Source: Planctomycetota bacterium (lineage in GTDB: Bacteria; Planctomycetota; PUPC01; DSUN01). From it: DNA of 26,898 nt. The stretch covers positions 1 to 26,898 of the forward strand of contig VGYW01000066.1 in assembly GCA_016872875.1 (NCBI GenBank). The letters are read 5' to 3'. The translations under genes and the position numbers were made by a program. Below, one piece after another: positions 8,059 through 15,693 of this stretch (position 1 is its first letter; every line of letters begins with the position of its first letter). Below the pieces are notes generated by a model. That model was not told the origin of the DNA. It searched no databases and saw only the letters and a program-made list of their open reading frames with translations.

Positions 8059-8228
8059 AAACCCGTGCGACACCGCCTGCCGACCCGCTCATTGACGACG
8101 TGCGAAGGGTCCGCGAATCACTCGTGCGCAAGTATGGTGGCCTCCGCGGCTGGGCCGAGCACCTGCGCGAGCTTCAGCAGCGCCATCCCGAGAGAGTCAT
8201 CCCGCCGCGGGAGCGTATGGGAAGGTAG
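8055..8228 (+). CDS. Small putative antitoxin partner of the PIN protein
   Basis: A 57-residue gene starting at ATG 8055, overlapping the toxin stop as ATGA. The sequence opens MKTRATPPADPLIDDVRRVR and continues as a charged helix with KYGGLRGWAEHLRELQQRHPERV. The pattern DPxIDxVRxxRE...KYGxL resembles the short proteins that follow PIN genes of this subgroup, with a helix that could wrap the toxin. No DNA-binding motif is evident. Its place, its overlap and its small size are the main support. It could instead be a non-antitoxin accessory protein. Confidence 0.65.
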   Translation: MKTRATPPADPLIDDVRRVRESLVRKYGGLRGWAEHLRELQQRHPERVIPPRERMGR

Positions 8229-8322
8229 GACACAGCGCGCGAGGGCCAACGCTGCGCGTCACGCAACCATGCGGCGGAGACCGCGAGCGCCGAAGGCGAA
8301 GGGCTCTATTGCGAGTCTGGGG

Positions 8323-8766
8323 TCAAGGCTGGGCCGCCTCGGCGTCGGTTTCTTCGTTCCCGGACACGCCGGTAATCCCCGATGCCCAAGATACCACGCC
8401 TTCGGCTGCCTGGATGGCGGCGTCGCAGTCCTCCTCCGTCGTGGGTTCGATCGCGCTTGGGTAGCGGGCCACAACGGCGTAGTCCGTCAACTCCGCCGCT
8501 GCTGCAACCTCGGGCGGCACAGGCACACCCAACGTGACAGCGAGACTCACAAGATCAGCGATGTCGTGAATCTTCGGGAAGTCAACGCCCTTGAGCACAA
8601 GGACCGCCTTGATCGCTTTCTCCGCGGCCTGCTGGGCGTCGAAGCAGATGTCCTCAAGATAGACATCGGGCACGCCCCTGGTGGCCCTGGCCCGGGCCAG
8701 GTTGCTCCGGGCTCGGTTCAGCCACTCACGAGGATCGTTCGGGGGAAGATGCTGGGGTTGCGACAT
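8323..8766 (-). CDS. HEPN-domain protein (toxin of an MNT/HEPN pair)
   Basis: A 147-residue mostly helical protein with the HEPN core: REWLNRARSNLARAR at 13-27, CFDAQQAAEKAIKAVLVLKG at 41-60, PKIHDIADL at 64-72 and AVVARYPS at 98-104. The RYP tripeptide is a common mark of HEPN proteins encoded beside minimal nucleotidyltransferases. I do not see a clean R-x4-6-H RNase motif, so nuclease activity is uncertain. The C-terminal 20 residues are acidic and probably disordered. The gene starts inside the preceding nucleotidyltransferase gene, with a 41-base overlap, which implies coupled translation. In such modules the nucleotidyltransferase usually neutralises the HEPN protein, in some cases by AMPylation. 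Confidence 0.85.
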   Translation of the reverse strand: MSQPQHLPPNDPREWLNRARSNLARARATRGVPDVYLEDICFDAQQAAEKAIKAVLVLKGVDFPKIHDIADLVSLAVTLGVPVPPEVAAAAELTDYAVVARYPSAIEPTTEEDCDAAIQAAEGVVSWASGITGVSGNEETDAEAAQP

Positions 8767-9070
8767 AGATGTCCACCCCCTCCTGAAGTGCTGAGCGATA
8801 GACGAGCCCAGGGCTGTGGCCGTAGCGCTCGATGTCCTCTGGCGTTGCCACGATCACGTCCACGGCCTGCCCCACGCCGATCATCCGGCGGTAGATGGCG
8901 CGCGCCAGGCGTCGGCGGTGGACCGGTCCCTGCTTGATCACGAGAAGGTCTATGTCGCTGTCCGGCCCCGTTTCCCCGCGGGCGGCGGAGCCGAACATGA
9001 CGATGCGTTCGGGGTCTGCGACCTCGACGATCCGCCCCACAATGTCCTCTAGCACCGCTCGCTGAATCAT
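8726..9070 (-). CDS. Minimal nucleotidyltransferase (MNT antitoxin)
   Basis: A 114-residue protein with the full minimal nucleotidyltransferase signature GS-x10-DxD: Gly 27-Ser 28, then Asp 39 and Asp 41 in DSDIDLLVI. It transfers a nucleotide, in known examples AMP to a Tyr of the HEPN partner. ATG 9070 is preceded by GAGGAG six bases away, a strong site. It is the first gene of a two-gene unit with the HEPN gene, convergent with the PIN pair, so two toxin-antitoxin-like modules lie tail to tail within 1.5 kb. Confidence 0.9.
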   Translation of the reverse strand: MIQRAVLEDIVGRIVEVADPERIVMFGSAARGETGPDSDIDLLVIKQGPVHRRRLARAIYRRMIGVGQAVDVIVATPEDIERYGHSPGLVYRSALQEGVDIYVATPASSPERSS

Positions 9071-9140
9071 GCGCGGCTCCTCATCCGCCGATATATCCTA
9101 CCAGTGCCGGGCAACCAGCGCAAGGCGGCGTATCGCGGGA

Positions 9141-9554
9141 TCACTTCTTCGTTTTGAAGACCCAGGCGAAGGGGACGGCGGCTTTGCCCTTGGTGTCGCG
9201 GAAGCCCCAGTTGCGGGGGCTGTTGGCGCCGACGGCGTAGAGGGTGTCGGGGCTGAGGCGGACGGGCAGGACGCAGGTGCGACCGTCGGCCTCCCAGCGC
9301 GGCTCGTCGGAACCGCGATAGCCGGGGTAGAGGCCGCACTCGACGACGATCATCCAGGACCAGGACTTCTCCTGAGCCATTGGGCGGTCGAATGTGACCT
9401 TGATCTCGCGCAGCGCGAAGTCAACGTCCTTCGCCCGGTTGGCCGGCTCGGTCTTCACCACGCAGGGCGGAAGGTCGGGGTCGAACTCCGCCGCCTTCTC
9501 GGCGGCGAAGGCCGCCAGGCCAAGGGCCAGCGACAGCCACAACGCCTTGCACAT
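9141..9554 (-). CDS. Small secreted Ig-like (SbsA/Big_5 type) protein
   Basis: A 137-residue protein with a Sec signal peptide (hydrophobic run to about residue 17). The rest reads as one Ig-like domain of the Big_5/SbsA kind: PANRAKDVDFALREIKVTFDRPM at about 38-60 is the hallmark of that domain, and it closes with a strand-rich end (FAWVFKTKK). Such domains normally sit in larger cell-surface proteins; alone it may be a binding or adhesion protein. The start has a perfect AAAGGAGG five bases upstream. It begins 12 bases after the glycyl radical enzyme stop, so it is probably the last gene of that operon. Why an exported Ig domain would be made with a cytoplasmic radical enzyme is unclear. 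Confidence 0.78.
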   Translation of the reverse strand: MCKALWLSLALGLAAFAAEKAAEFDPDLPPCVVKTEPANRAKDVDFALREIKVTFDRPMAQEKSWSWMIVVECGLYPGYRGSDEPRWEADGRTCVLPVRLSPDTLYAVGANSPRNWGFRDTKGKAAVPFAWVFKTKK

Positions 9555-9566
9555 GCCATCCTCCTT

Positions 9567-11813
9567 TCACAGTTCCATCTCGGAGCGGGCGAGCATGTCG
9601 TCCTGGAAGCGCCTGTCGAGTTGGACGAAGTAAGCGGAGAAGCCGCCGACGCGGACCATGAGGTCGCGCCAGGCGTCGGGGTCGCGTTGGGCGGCGCGCA
9701 GGTCGTCGGTGCTGGCGATGGAAATCTGGAGCTGCTGGCCGCCCTGGCGGCAATAGGTTTCGATGGCGGCCTTGAGCTTCGCCCTCCCCTCCCCTCCCGC
9801 GACGACGTGCCTGGGGAAGCGCAGGCTGAGGACCATCGGGCCGTGGGCGTGCTTGTGGGGGAGGCGCAGGGTGGAGTTGAGGGTGGCGGTGAGGCCGCGG
9901 ACGTTTCGCCCCTGGGCGGGGCCGGCGCAGTCGGCCAACGGCTCGCCGCGGCGGCGGCCGTCGGGCGTGGCGCCCGTCTGCGCACCCAGCTCCACGGCGC
10001 CCGACCAGCCGATGATGTCCATGCCCCACGGCCCGCCGAAGACGGTCTTGTGGCTCTTGATGTGGCCGTTGATGCGACCGACCTCGGCCGCGGCGTAGTC
10101 GTCGGCCTCGGGGTCCTCGTTGCCGAACTTGGGCATTCGCCGCAACAAGCGCTGCCGCAAGTCCTCGGCTCCCTCCCAGTTGCGGTTCAGGGCCGCCACC
10201 AGTTCGGGCAGGGAGATGAAGCGCTCCTCAAAAACCGCGCGGCGGATGGCGACGAGGGAGTCGGTGGTTGTCGTGAGGCCGACCATGTCCACCATCCCCT
10301 CGGAGTAGTCAGCGCCGCCCGCGTGCCAATCAATGCCGCGCTCCACGCACGAGTGGGTGAGGAGCGAGCGGATGAAGTCCCAGGCATGGCCGACGAGCTT
10401 GCGGCGATAGGCGTTCACGCCCTCGATGCGTTCGGTGATGTGGCGGTCCATCTGGCGGCGATAGGCCGCCTCGAACTGCTCCCACGTTGCGAATGAAACC
10501 GAGCCATCGCTGAGGACAAGCTCGAGGGGCTTGGCGGAGTTGACGATCACGTCCTCGTAGTTCCCGTGGCCGCGTCCGTGAGGAAAGGTCTGGCCGCAGC
10601 CGACGAAGGAGTAGTCGCGGGCGTGCTCGATGGCGATGCCGCGCTCGACCATTGCGGGGATGATTGCCTCATCGTTCACGATGGCGGGATACGTCGCCCC
10701 GTCAGCAATGCAGTCCACAACGGCGTCGAAGAGCTGCTGCGAGACGCCAGGGAACCATCGGAAGGCGGTGCGGGGCGAGAGGATGCGGAGGCGCTTGATG
10801 GCGCTCACGCACATCAGCGAAAGCTCGTTCGAGGCGTCGGAGCCATCGGTCAGTTGCCCGCCGATTGTCGCGCCGTAGGCCGTCTTCTCCTCGAGCTTCA
10901 GCCAGAGGCAATCCACGATTTCCTGGGCGGCCTCGCGGGTGATGGCGCCGCTCTCCATGCCTGCCCTGAGCGAAGTCGAAGGGTCGGCTTTCAGGTGGGG
11001 CCAGAGATAGCGGTCGAGCGGGCCTGGCGAATCGTGGCCGCTTAGCTGGAAGCCGAGGTAGAAGAGCTGGACGGCCTCGTGGAAGGAGCGAGGCGCGCCG
11101 TGGGCCACGTGGCGGCAGATGGCTGCGATGCGGCCAAGCTCATCCCGCCGCTCTCCGCTCTCCGCCTCAGCCGCCTCCTCTGCCGCTCTTGCGTGCGCCT
11201 CGATGTAGGCCGAGATACCATCGAGCACAATGGGCAGCGCCTCATACCAGCAGGTCACAGGCGAGACGCCTGTGCCACCGGGAATGGAGCCGCCGGCTTC
11301 TGTGTCCTGGTGGCACAGGCTTCCAGCCTGTGTCCTCTCCTTCTGCCAGTACACCACGTAGTCGCGGAGCGCACCGAGGCCGAGGGTGAGGAGCCGCTCC
11401 CAGGCATAGGTGAGGTGCATGGCCATCGGAGCGCAGTAGCCGCTCTCGGCGAACCAGCGGGTCCAATACGCCTCGATCTCGGCGAGCTTGGGCGCCGCCT
11501 CGGGCCGTTCTCTGCGCAGGACATCAAGATAGGCTCGGTCGAGCCTGATGCCCGAGGCGAAGGGAGTTGGCAGCCCGGTGACCACGCTCTTGAGGGTGTT
11601 GTTCCCGATGATGAGCTCGCCTGGCTTCACGAACGGCCTTGCCGCGGCCATCTCGGCGGCCTGGGCCGTGGCGAAGCGGCGGCAAGGGTCCAGCCCCTCC
11701 GCCGCGACCCAAGCCTCGTGAAACGGCTCGGCCCAGACCTGTCGCGGCGGGTCTTTCAGGTGCGCGCGAATCACCGCCAGGCGGCTCTCATGATTCCGCG
11801 TGCAAGTGTGCAC
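9567..11813 (-). CDS. Glycyl radical enzyme, pyruvate formate-lyase-like, substrate unknown
   Basis: A 748-residue cytoplasmic enzyme of the pyruvate formate-lyase/diol dehydratase superfamily. The thiyl cysteine is Cys 406 in VGCGQ, and the glycyl radical loop is RVGGFS at 721-726 with Gly 724 as the radical site. GELIIGNN at 65-72 and the YGATIGGQLTDGSD segment also fit the fold. Dehydratases of the family carry Glu two residues after the Cys; this protein has Gln 408, so it may not be a normal dehydratase. GTG 11813 is the start, with GGAGG six bases upstream. It is 60 bases after the FAD oxidoreductase gene. No radical SAM activase is in the window. Two segments, residues about 161-188 and 277-286, look like repeat-encoded inserts. 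The enzyme requires anoxic conditions. Confidence 0.88.
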   Translation of the reverse strand: MHTCTRNHESRLAVIRAHLKDPPRQVWAEPFHEAWVAAEGLDPCRRFATAQAAEMAAARPFVKPGELIIGNNTLKSVVTGLPTPFASGIRLDRAYLDVLRRERPEAAPKLAEIEAYWTRWFAESGYCAPMAMHLTYAWERLLTLGLGALRDYVVYWQKERTQAGSLCHQDTEAGGSIPGGTGVSPVTCWYEALPIVLDGISAYIEAHARAAEEAAEAESGERRDELGRIAAICRHVAHGAPRSFHEAVQLFYLGFQLSGHDSPGPLDRYLWPHLKADPSTSLRAGMESGAITREAAQEIVDCLWLKLEEKTAYGATIGGQLTDGSDASNELSLMCVSAIKRLRILSPRTAFRWFPGVSQQLFDAVVDCIADGATYPAIVNDEAIIPAMVERGIAIEHARDYSFVGCGQTFPHGRGHGNYEDVIVNSAKPLELVLSDGSVSFATWEQFEAAYRRQMDRHITERIEGVNAYRRKLVGHAWDFIRSLLTHSCVERGIDWHAGGADYSEGMVDMVGLTTTTDSLVAIRRAVFEERFISLPELVAALNRNWEGAEDLRQRLLRRMPKFGNEDPEADDYAAAEVGRINGHIKSHKTVFGGPWGMDIIGWSGAVELGAQTGATPDGRRRGEPLADCAGPAQGRNVRGLTATLNSTLRLPHKHAHGPMVLSLRFPRHVVAGGEGRAKLKAAIETYCRQGGQQLQISIASTDDLRAAQRDPDAWRDLMVRVGGFSAYFVQLDRRFQDDMLARSEMEL
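10964..10983. repeat. Short repeat in frame in the glycyl radical enzyme gene (DPSTSLRAG)
   Basis: The 20-base stretch, read on the minus strand, encodes PSTSLR inside LKADPSTSLRAGMESGAIT. It is a quasi-palindrome bounded by ccct and aggg. I recall the DPSTSLRAG peptide as a repeat-derived insert in many unrelated metagenomic proteins; that recollection was not checked. Confidence 0.6.
11253..11335. repeat. Double-hairpin repeat in frame in the glycyl radical enzyme gene
   Basis: Two hairpins with the same arms, cacaggc and gcctgtg, lie at 11256-11274 and 11314-11332, and their flanks (gccacc and ggtggc) make the halves inverted copies of each other. The block encodes about 28 residues (QAGSLCHQ and TGVSPV among them) between YWQKER and YEALPIVLDG. 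These residues are unlike the rest of the enzyme. Confidence 0.8.
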
Positions 11814-11873
11814 GCCCTACCTCCGTACCCTGAAACCGAACACCGAACACCCAAAAACCGCTTTCGGGGCGGC

Positions 11874-14800
11874 TCACTGCCCGGCCTTGAGGACCGCCGC
11901 GGCGTGGCGGGCGAAGTGGCCGTGGTAGTCCTTAGTGTACTCCTCAAGAACCTGCTTTCCAAGGCCCTCCTTGTCGCCGCAGCGGAAGAGCGCGCGGGCG
12001 AGCATCAGCTCGCGGAGCGCGTTGGAGCGCGGCTCGGTGGCGGTCCAACTGCGGTGCTTGTCGGCGCGTTGGAGCGCGCCTTCGGGAGTTGCGATGGCGT
12101 GGCCGCGGATGCCGGGCTTGGCGAGAAGCTCGGCGAGGGGGCCGGCCGCTGCGGGGTCGCGGAGCTGCTCGAGGGCGAGGGCAATCGCGCGGAAGTGAGA
12201 GAAGGCGTCCTTGGCCTCCAGAGCCTTCATCTTCTTGGCGGCGGCTTCGATGGCGCGCTTGTCGCGGGCGCGGCCGAGGGCGTAGATGTAGGTGTCCACG
12301 TCGCTCATGTTGCGCCCGAACTGGCCCATGCCCTTGTAGTGCCAGCCTTTGCCCATGTCGGGCGCGGACTCGATGGCCTTCAGCAGGTCGGGCGCGCCGG
12401 CCGGGTCGCCGAGGACGCCCAGGACGTGGGCGTAGATGAGCTTGCTCTCGGGCGGGCACTCGGCGTATGCCTGGCGGACGAGCGGCGTCGCCTCCTTCGC
12501 GTGGGCCAGCACCACCGCGACGTCCTTGTAGTTGTCGCGGACGTTGTAGACGGCCTCCTTGATCTTCTCGGGCGGGAGGGGGAACGAATCCTTGTCAGTG
12601 AGGACCCCTTGTGTGAGGTTTCCGATGCCGACGAGGTGCTCCTGGAGCTTCTTGAAGTCCACCTTGCGCACCGAGGCGCCGGCCTTGGCGGCCATCGCGG
12701 CGGCGGAGCCGGCCGCGTAGCCGCCGTTCTCGATGTCGGGCTGCATGCGGATGAGCGGCACGGCGTCGCGGTGGGCGCTGATGCCCAGGCCGATGACCAG
12801 GATGCCGTCGAGCCCCTCGGGCAGCATCGCGCGGTAGGGGATGTTGGTGATGAAGCCCTTGCCGCCGTGGGGGTGCTGGAGCGTGAAATACGGGTCCATC
12901 GTGTAGCCGTGGGTGTCGAAGTCCGAGCGGGCCTGCACCACGGTGTCGGGGTGGGTGCGGCCGAGCACCTGGTCGAGGATGGTGATGGTGTGGCCGCCGA
13001 CGATGCGGCGGCGCTCGCGGGTGTCAATGAGCTGCCCCAGGTCGAAGGCGTTCCCCGCCATCCGCTTCGCGTAGAGGTAGAGGTGCCAAACGTCCATCAT
13101 GTCCGTCTCGTCCGTGATCGTGTAGTCGGTATTGGTGTAGCTTGCGCCGAGGTTTCGGGGCGGGAGGCCGGTGCCCTGGAGCGCGATGTCGCTCTCGTCC
13201 GTGTAGATGCAGCGTGCGCCCGCTGCCGCTGCGATGTCGGAGTTGCCCGTCGCGTCAATCACGGTCTTGGCGAGGACCACGCCGCGTCCGTAAGGGGTTG
13301 CGACGATGGCGCCGCGGACCCGCTTGTCTTCTACCAGGGCTCCGCAGCCCACGGAGCCGAACCAGATGTCGGCTCTTGCCTCGCGGAGCTCGGCCCGCCA
13401 CCATTCGGCCTTCTCCTCGATGCCCCAGCGCGCCTTGCCATCGAGGATGGTCTTACAGAAGCCCACGCGGTTGCCCCAATAGTAGGTGGAGATTGCGCCC
13501 AGGGTGCCGACGCCGCCGAGGCCGTGGAGGTGTTCGACGACGAGGGTCTTCGCCCCTTGGCGCGCGGCGGCGATGCCGGCCGGCGCGCCGCCCGTGCCGC
13601 CGCCGATCACCACCACATCGTAGCTGCCCAGCACCGGCAGCGGTCGCTCCTCCTGGGGGATAGTCGGGAGCTTCTGGAACTCGCGGACTCCTGCGAGGAT
13701 TTCCATTACGTCGCCCTTGGCCGCGGAGGTGGCCCTAGAGCCGGCAACCTTTGGCTCCTTCGGCTCGGGCAGCTTCTTGGCCTCCGCCGCGGCTGCGGCG
13801 CCGATGCGGGTGCCGAGGTCAATGAGGGCGATAGGCCGCATCAGCTTCTCGGCCTGCTCGCGCGGCACATCGGAGCAGCCGCCCAGGATGTAGAGCCGCT
13901 CGACCCCCGCCGGGCGGCAGGCGTCGAGCTCGGAGCCCCCTTGCCCCACCACGGGGTCGGGTGGGACGTGGAAGAGGATGTCGGAGGTGAACTGCTGCGC
14001 GGCGTCGAAGGTGAGGTCGCGGGCCACCTGGTCGGCTGCGGCGTAGGCGGCGTAGCTCGCGTCGGCCATCGGCACCTTCAGCGTGTAGTCAATGATTGGG
14101 TATGCCTGAGCACCCGTGCGGCCTGGTGCCGCGAAGGAGCCGACGATGCGCGAGGCCACGATGCCCTGGCTCGGCTGCGGCTTGCCGCCGATGACCACCC
14201 GCTTCACCGTCTGCGCGCCGCCGGGGAAGGGGTGGAACTTCGCCGCGGTCATTCGCGCCACCGTCGCCCGCTCGGTGGCGTCGATAACCACTTTGGCCAC
14301 AACAGCCTGCCGCCCGGCCCGGTTGGCCATCACGATGCCGCAGGGCCTCCCTTCGGCGTCGGTGAGCACGTCGGTCGGGAAGCACGAATACAGGAACTCC
14401 ACCTTCGCATCAAGGAGCGCCTGATCGAGCGTCCGCTTGACATGGAGCGGCGTCGCCGGGGGCATGTTTGTAGTTCCGCCTTTAGGCGGTCTTTCCTCTT
14501 TGGGCTTCTCGGCGCCCACGATGGCAATCTCGCCCACGAGGATGCGCTTGAGACCCTCGCGTCGCTTGACAACGAAGCGCACGTATCGGGCCTCGGCGCC
14601 AACCGGCGCGCTCATCAGGAGCGCCGCGCCCATGTCGTCGCCCGTGGCTGGCCTATCGTTCTTGAGCGCCGCGGCCTCCTTCCACGCCTGCTTGTCGTCG
14701 CTCGTGGCAATGGCCACAGAATCGAAGAGGTAGTCTTTGTTGTGATAGACCATCGCGTGTGCCTTCTCGACCCGCAGCTTCTTGCCGAGGTCGGCGGTGA

Positions 14801-15269
14801 TCGTGGGGTCGCCATCGTATTGCACGCTCTCGGCGGCAGCGCTCGACCACTGGCCGTCGCTCAGGAGCGAGGGCGGCCTGGTGTCCTCGTGCTGGGCCAT
14901 CGAGGGCAGATCGGCCTCGTAAGTGAAGGGGAGCGTGTTGCCGAGGTCGGCCGTGGGCTGTGCCCGCCCCGAGAAGATCGCCTTGGCGAGCGGCGAGGCG
15001 GGCGTTTCGCCCTCTTCGAGCCAGAGGCGGAGCGTGCCCGCCACGTCCTCGCCCAGATATGGCCTGGGCGCGGCGAGGAACACCTTTGCCCCGCCCTTCG
15101 CCGCCTCGGCCGCGGCCGCCACCGCCCCCGTGCTCCCGCCCACCACCACAACGTCCACCTGGTAGGCCACGGGGACCTTCCGCGCCGATTCCGTCACCTG
15201 CGGCGTCGCGCCGAGTGCCGCGGCGCAAAGGAAGGCGAAGCACAGGCTCAGCGTCAGGCAGCGATTCAT
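11874..15269 (-). CDS. Exported tandem FAD-dependent oxidoreductase with HEAT-like C-terminus
   Basis: A 1131-residue protein with a Sec signal (residues 1-20) and two FAD_oxidored-type Rossmann motifs: VVGGSTGA at about 42-49 and VIGGGTGG at about 554-561. The first FAD domain is interrupted at about 131-255 by a stretch that reads like a discoidin (F5/8 type C) module (WSSAAAESVQYDGDPTITADLG ... ARYVRFVVK), then resumes at LDQALLDAKVEFLYS. The second has the fuller FAD signature, including LVVEHLHGLGGVGTLGA and a C-terminal ATGNSDIAAAAG. From about 900 the protein is helical and HEAT-like. ATG 15269 is chosen from the signal peptide; longer frames run into repeats. It heads a three-gene unit with the glycyl radical enzyme. 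Residues about 258-270 (RPPKGGTTN) are a repeat-encoded insert. Substrate unknown. Confidence 0.88.
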   Translation of the reverse strand: MNRCLTLSLCFAFLCAAALGATPQVTESARKVPVAYQVDVVVVGGSTGAVAAAAEAAKGGAKVFLAAPRPYLGEDVAGTLRLWLEEGETPASPLAKAIFSGRAQPTADLGNTLPFTYEADLPSMAQHEDTRPPSLLSDGQWSSAAAESVQYDGDPTITADLGKKLRVEKAHAMVYHNKDYLFDSVAIATSDDKQAWKEAAALKNDRPATGDDMGAALLMSAPVGAEARYVRFVVKRREGLKRILVGEIAIVGAEKPKEERPPKGGTTNMPPATPLHVKRTLDQALLDAKVEFLYSCFPTDVLTDAEGRPCGIVMANRAGRQAVVAKVVIDATERATVARMTAAKFHPFPGGAQTVKRVVIGGKPQPSQGIVASRIVGSFAAPGRTGAQAYPIIDYTLKVPMADASYAAYAAADQVARDLTFDAAQQFTSDILFHVPPDPVVGQGGSELDACRPAGVERLYILGGCSDVPREQAEKLMRPIALIDLGTRIGAAAAAEAKKLPEPKEPKVAGSRATSAAKGDVMEILAGVREFQKLPTIPQEERPLPVLGSYDVVVIGGGTGGAPAGIAAARQGAKTLVVEHLHGLGGVGTLGAISTYYWGNRVGFCKTILDGKARWGIEEKAEWWRAELREARADIWFGSVGCGALVEDKRVRGAIVATPYGRGVVLAKTVIDATGNSDIAAAAGARCIYTDESDIALQGTGLPPRNLGASYTNTDYTITDETDMMDVWHLYLYAKRMAGNAFDLGQLIDTRERRRIVGGHTITILDQVLGRTHPDTVVQARSDFDTHGYTMDPYFTLQHPHGGKGFITNIPYRAMLPEGLDGILVIGLGISAHRDAVPLIRMQPDIENGGYAAGSAAAMAAKAGASVRKVDFKKLQEHLVGIGNLTQGVLTDKDSFPLPPEKIKEAVYNVRDNYKDVAVVLAHAKEATPLVRQAYAECPPESKLIYAHVLGVLGDPAGAPDLLKAIESAPDMGKGWHYKGMGQFGRNMSDVDTYIYALGRARDKRAIEAAAKKMKALEAKDAFSHFRAIALALEQLRDPAAAGPLAELLAKPGIRGHAIATPEGALQRADKHRSWTATEPRSNALRELMLARALFRCGDKEGLGKQVLEEYTKDYHGHFARHAAAVLKAGQ
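14465..14495. repeat. GTTTGTAGT-type palindrome in frame in the FAD oxidoreductase gene
   Basis: It contains ccgcc-ttta-ggcgg (14476-14480 and 14485-14489) and begins gtttgtagt. It encodes RPPKGGTTN on the minus strand, in the linker after the discoidin-like module. Its first half resembles the intergenic element at 23898-23957, so the two look like one family. Confidence 0.65.
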
Positions 15270-15338
15270 GGCGTGTCTCCCGCGGGCAATCTCACAACGC
15301 GGCCGGTGGCCGCAGCCAAGAAGGATGGCTGGAAGGAT

Positions 15339-15385
15339 GGATGAATGGATAGTTGTCTGACACCCATCCACCCATCCATTCATCC
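15339..15385 (-). repeat. GGAT-rich palindromic leader element, copy 2
   Basis: Bases 15339-15378 match 578-617 at 38 of 40 positions. The arms here are 12 bases, 15339-15350 and 15374-15385, and a further GGAT-rich stretch runs to about 15323. It lies downstream of the promoter candidate 15397-15425 and upstream of ATG 15269, that is, in the leader of the FAD oxidoreductase mRNA, in the same orientation as copy 1. Confidence 0.85.
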
Positions 15386-15396
15386 TCACACAGGAG

Positions 15397-15425
15397 ACTA
15401 TAGGGCAGAGCGCCGAAGATTTCAA
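15397..15425 (-). promoter_or_regulatory. Promoter candidate for the FAD oxidoreductase / glycyl radical enzyme operon
   Basis: On the minus strand TTGAAA is followed after exactly 17 bases by TATAGT; each box matches consensus at 5 of 6 positions. Transcription would begin near 15390, five bases before the GGAT palindrome, giving a leader of about 120 bases. Confidence 0.6.
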
Positions 15426-15464
15426 GGCGGGGTGGGGGCGCGAGGAGATTGGGGGTTCGTGCAA

Positions 15465-15566
15465 GGGACCACAGGGACCCGAGGGACCACAGCGACACAG
15501 ACCCGCCGCCCACGCCAGACGCGTCTCTGCACAGGTCTCTGTGGTCCTTGTGGTCCCTGAGGTCCC
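15465..15566. repeat. GGGACCACAGGGACC-type long imperfect palindrome
   Basis: Left arm 15465-15496 and right arm 15535-15566 are inverted copies with 27 of 32 positions matching, separated by 38 bases. Each arm is itself built from the unit gggaccaca. There is no coding gene here, and it is one of several repeats in the 787-base gap 15270-16056. Confidence 0.75.
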
Positions 15567-15668
15567 TTCCCCCCACGACAAGGACCCGCGCAGCTCGCGC
15601 CGCGCGGGTCCCTGGTTGGCTTGGATGTGCCCTTCCAGCTACTTCCTCTTGTCGTGCGGCACGGCCAC

Positions 15669-15693
15669 GGAAAAGACTCCTGGAGTCTTTTCC
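15669..15693. repeat. Compact hairpin ggaaaagact / agtcttttcc
   Basis: Ten-base perfect arms (15669-15678 and 15684-15693) around a five-base loop. It could end transcripts arriving from the LVIVD gene, but its U run is inside the stem, so it is recorded as a repeat hairpin rather than a terminator. Confidence 0.55.

Noticed and set aside
11079..15344. A 1421-codon open frame on the plus strand opposite the FAD oxidoreductase and radical-enzyme genes
   Set aside because: It is an antisense shadow of GC-rich coding DNA: composition dominated by G, V, A, R, L and H, no recognisable motif, and it covers genes with clear families, ribosome sites and signal peptides.
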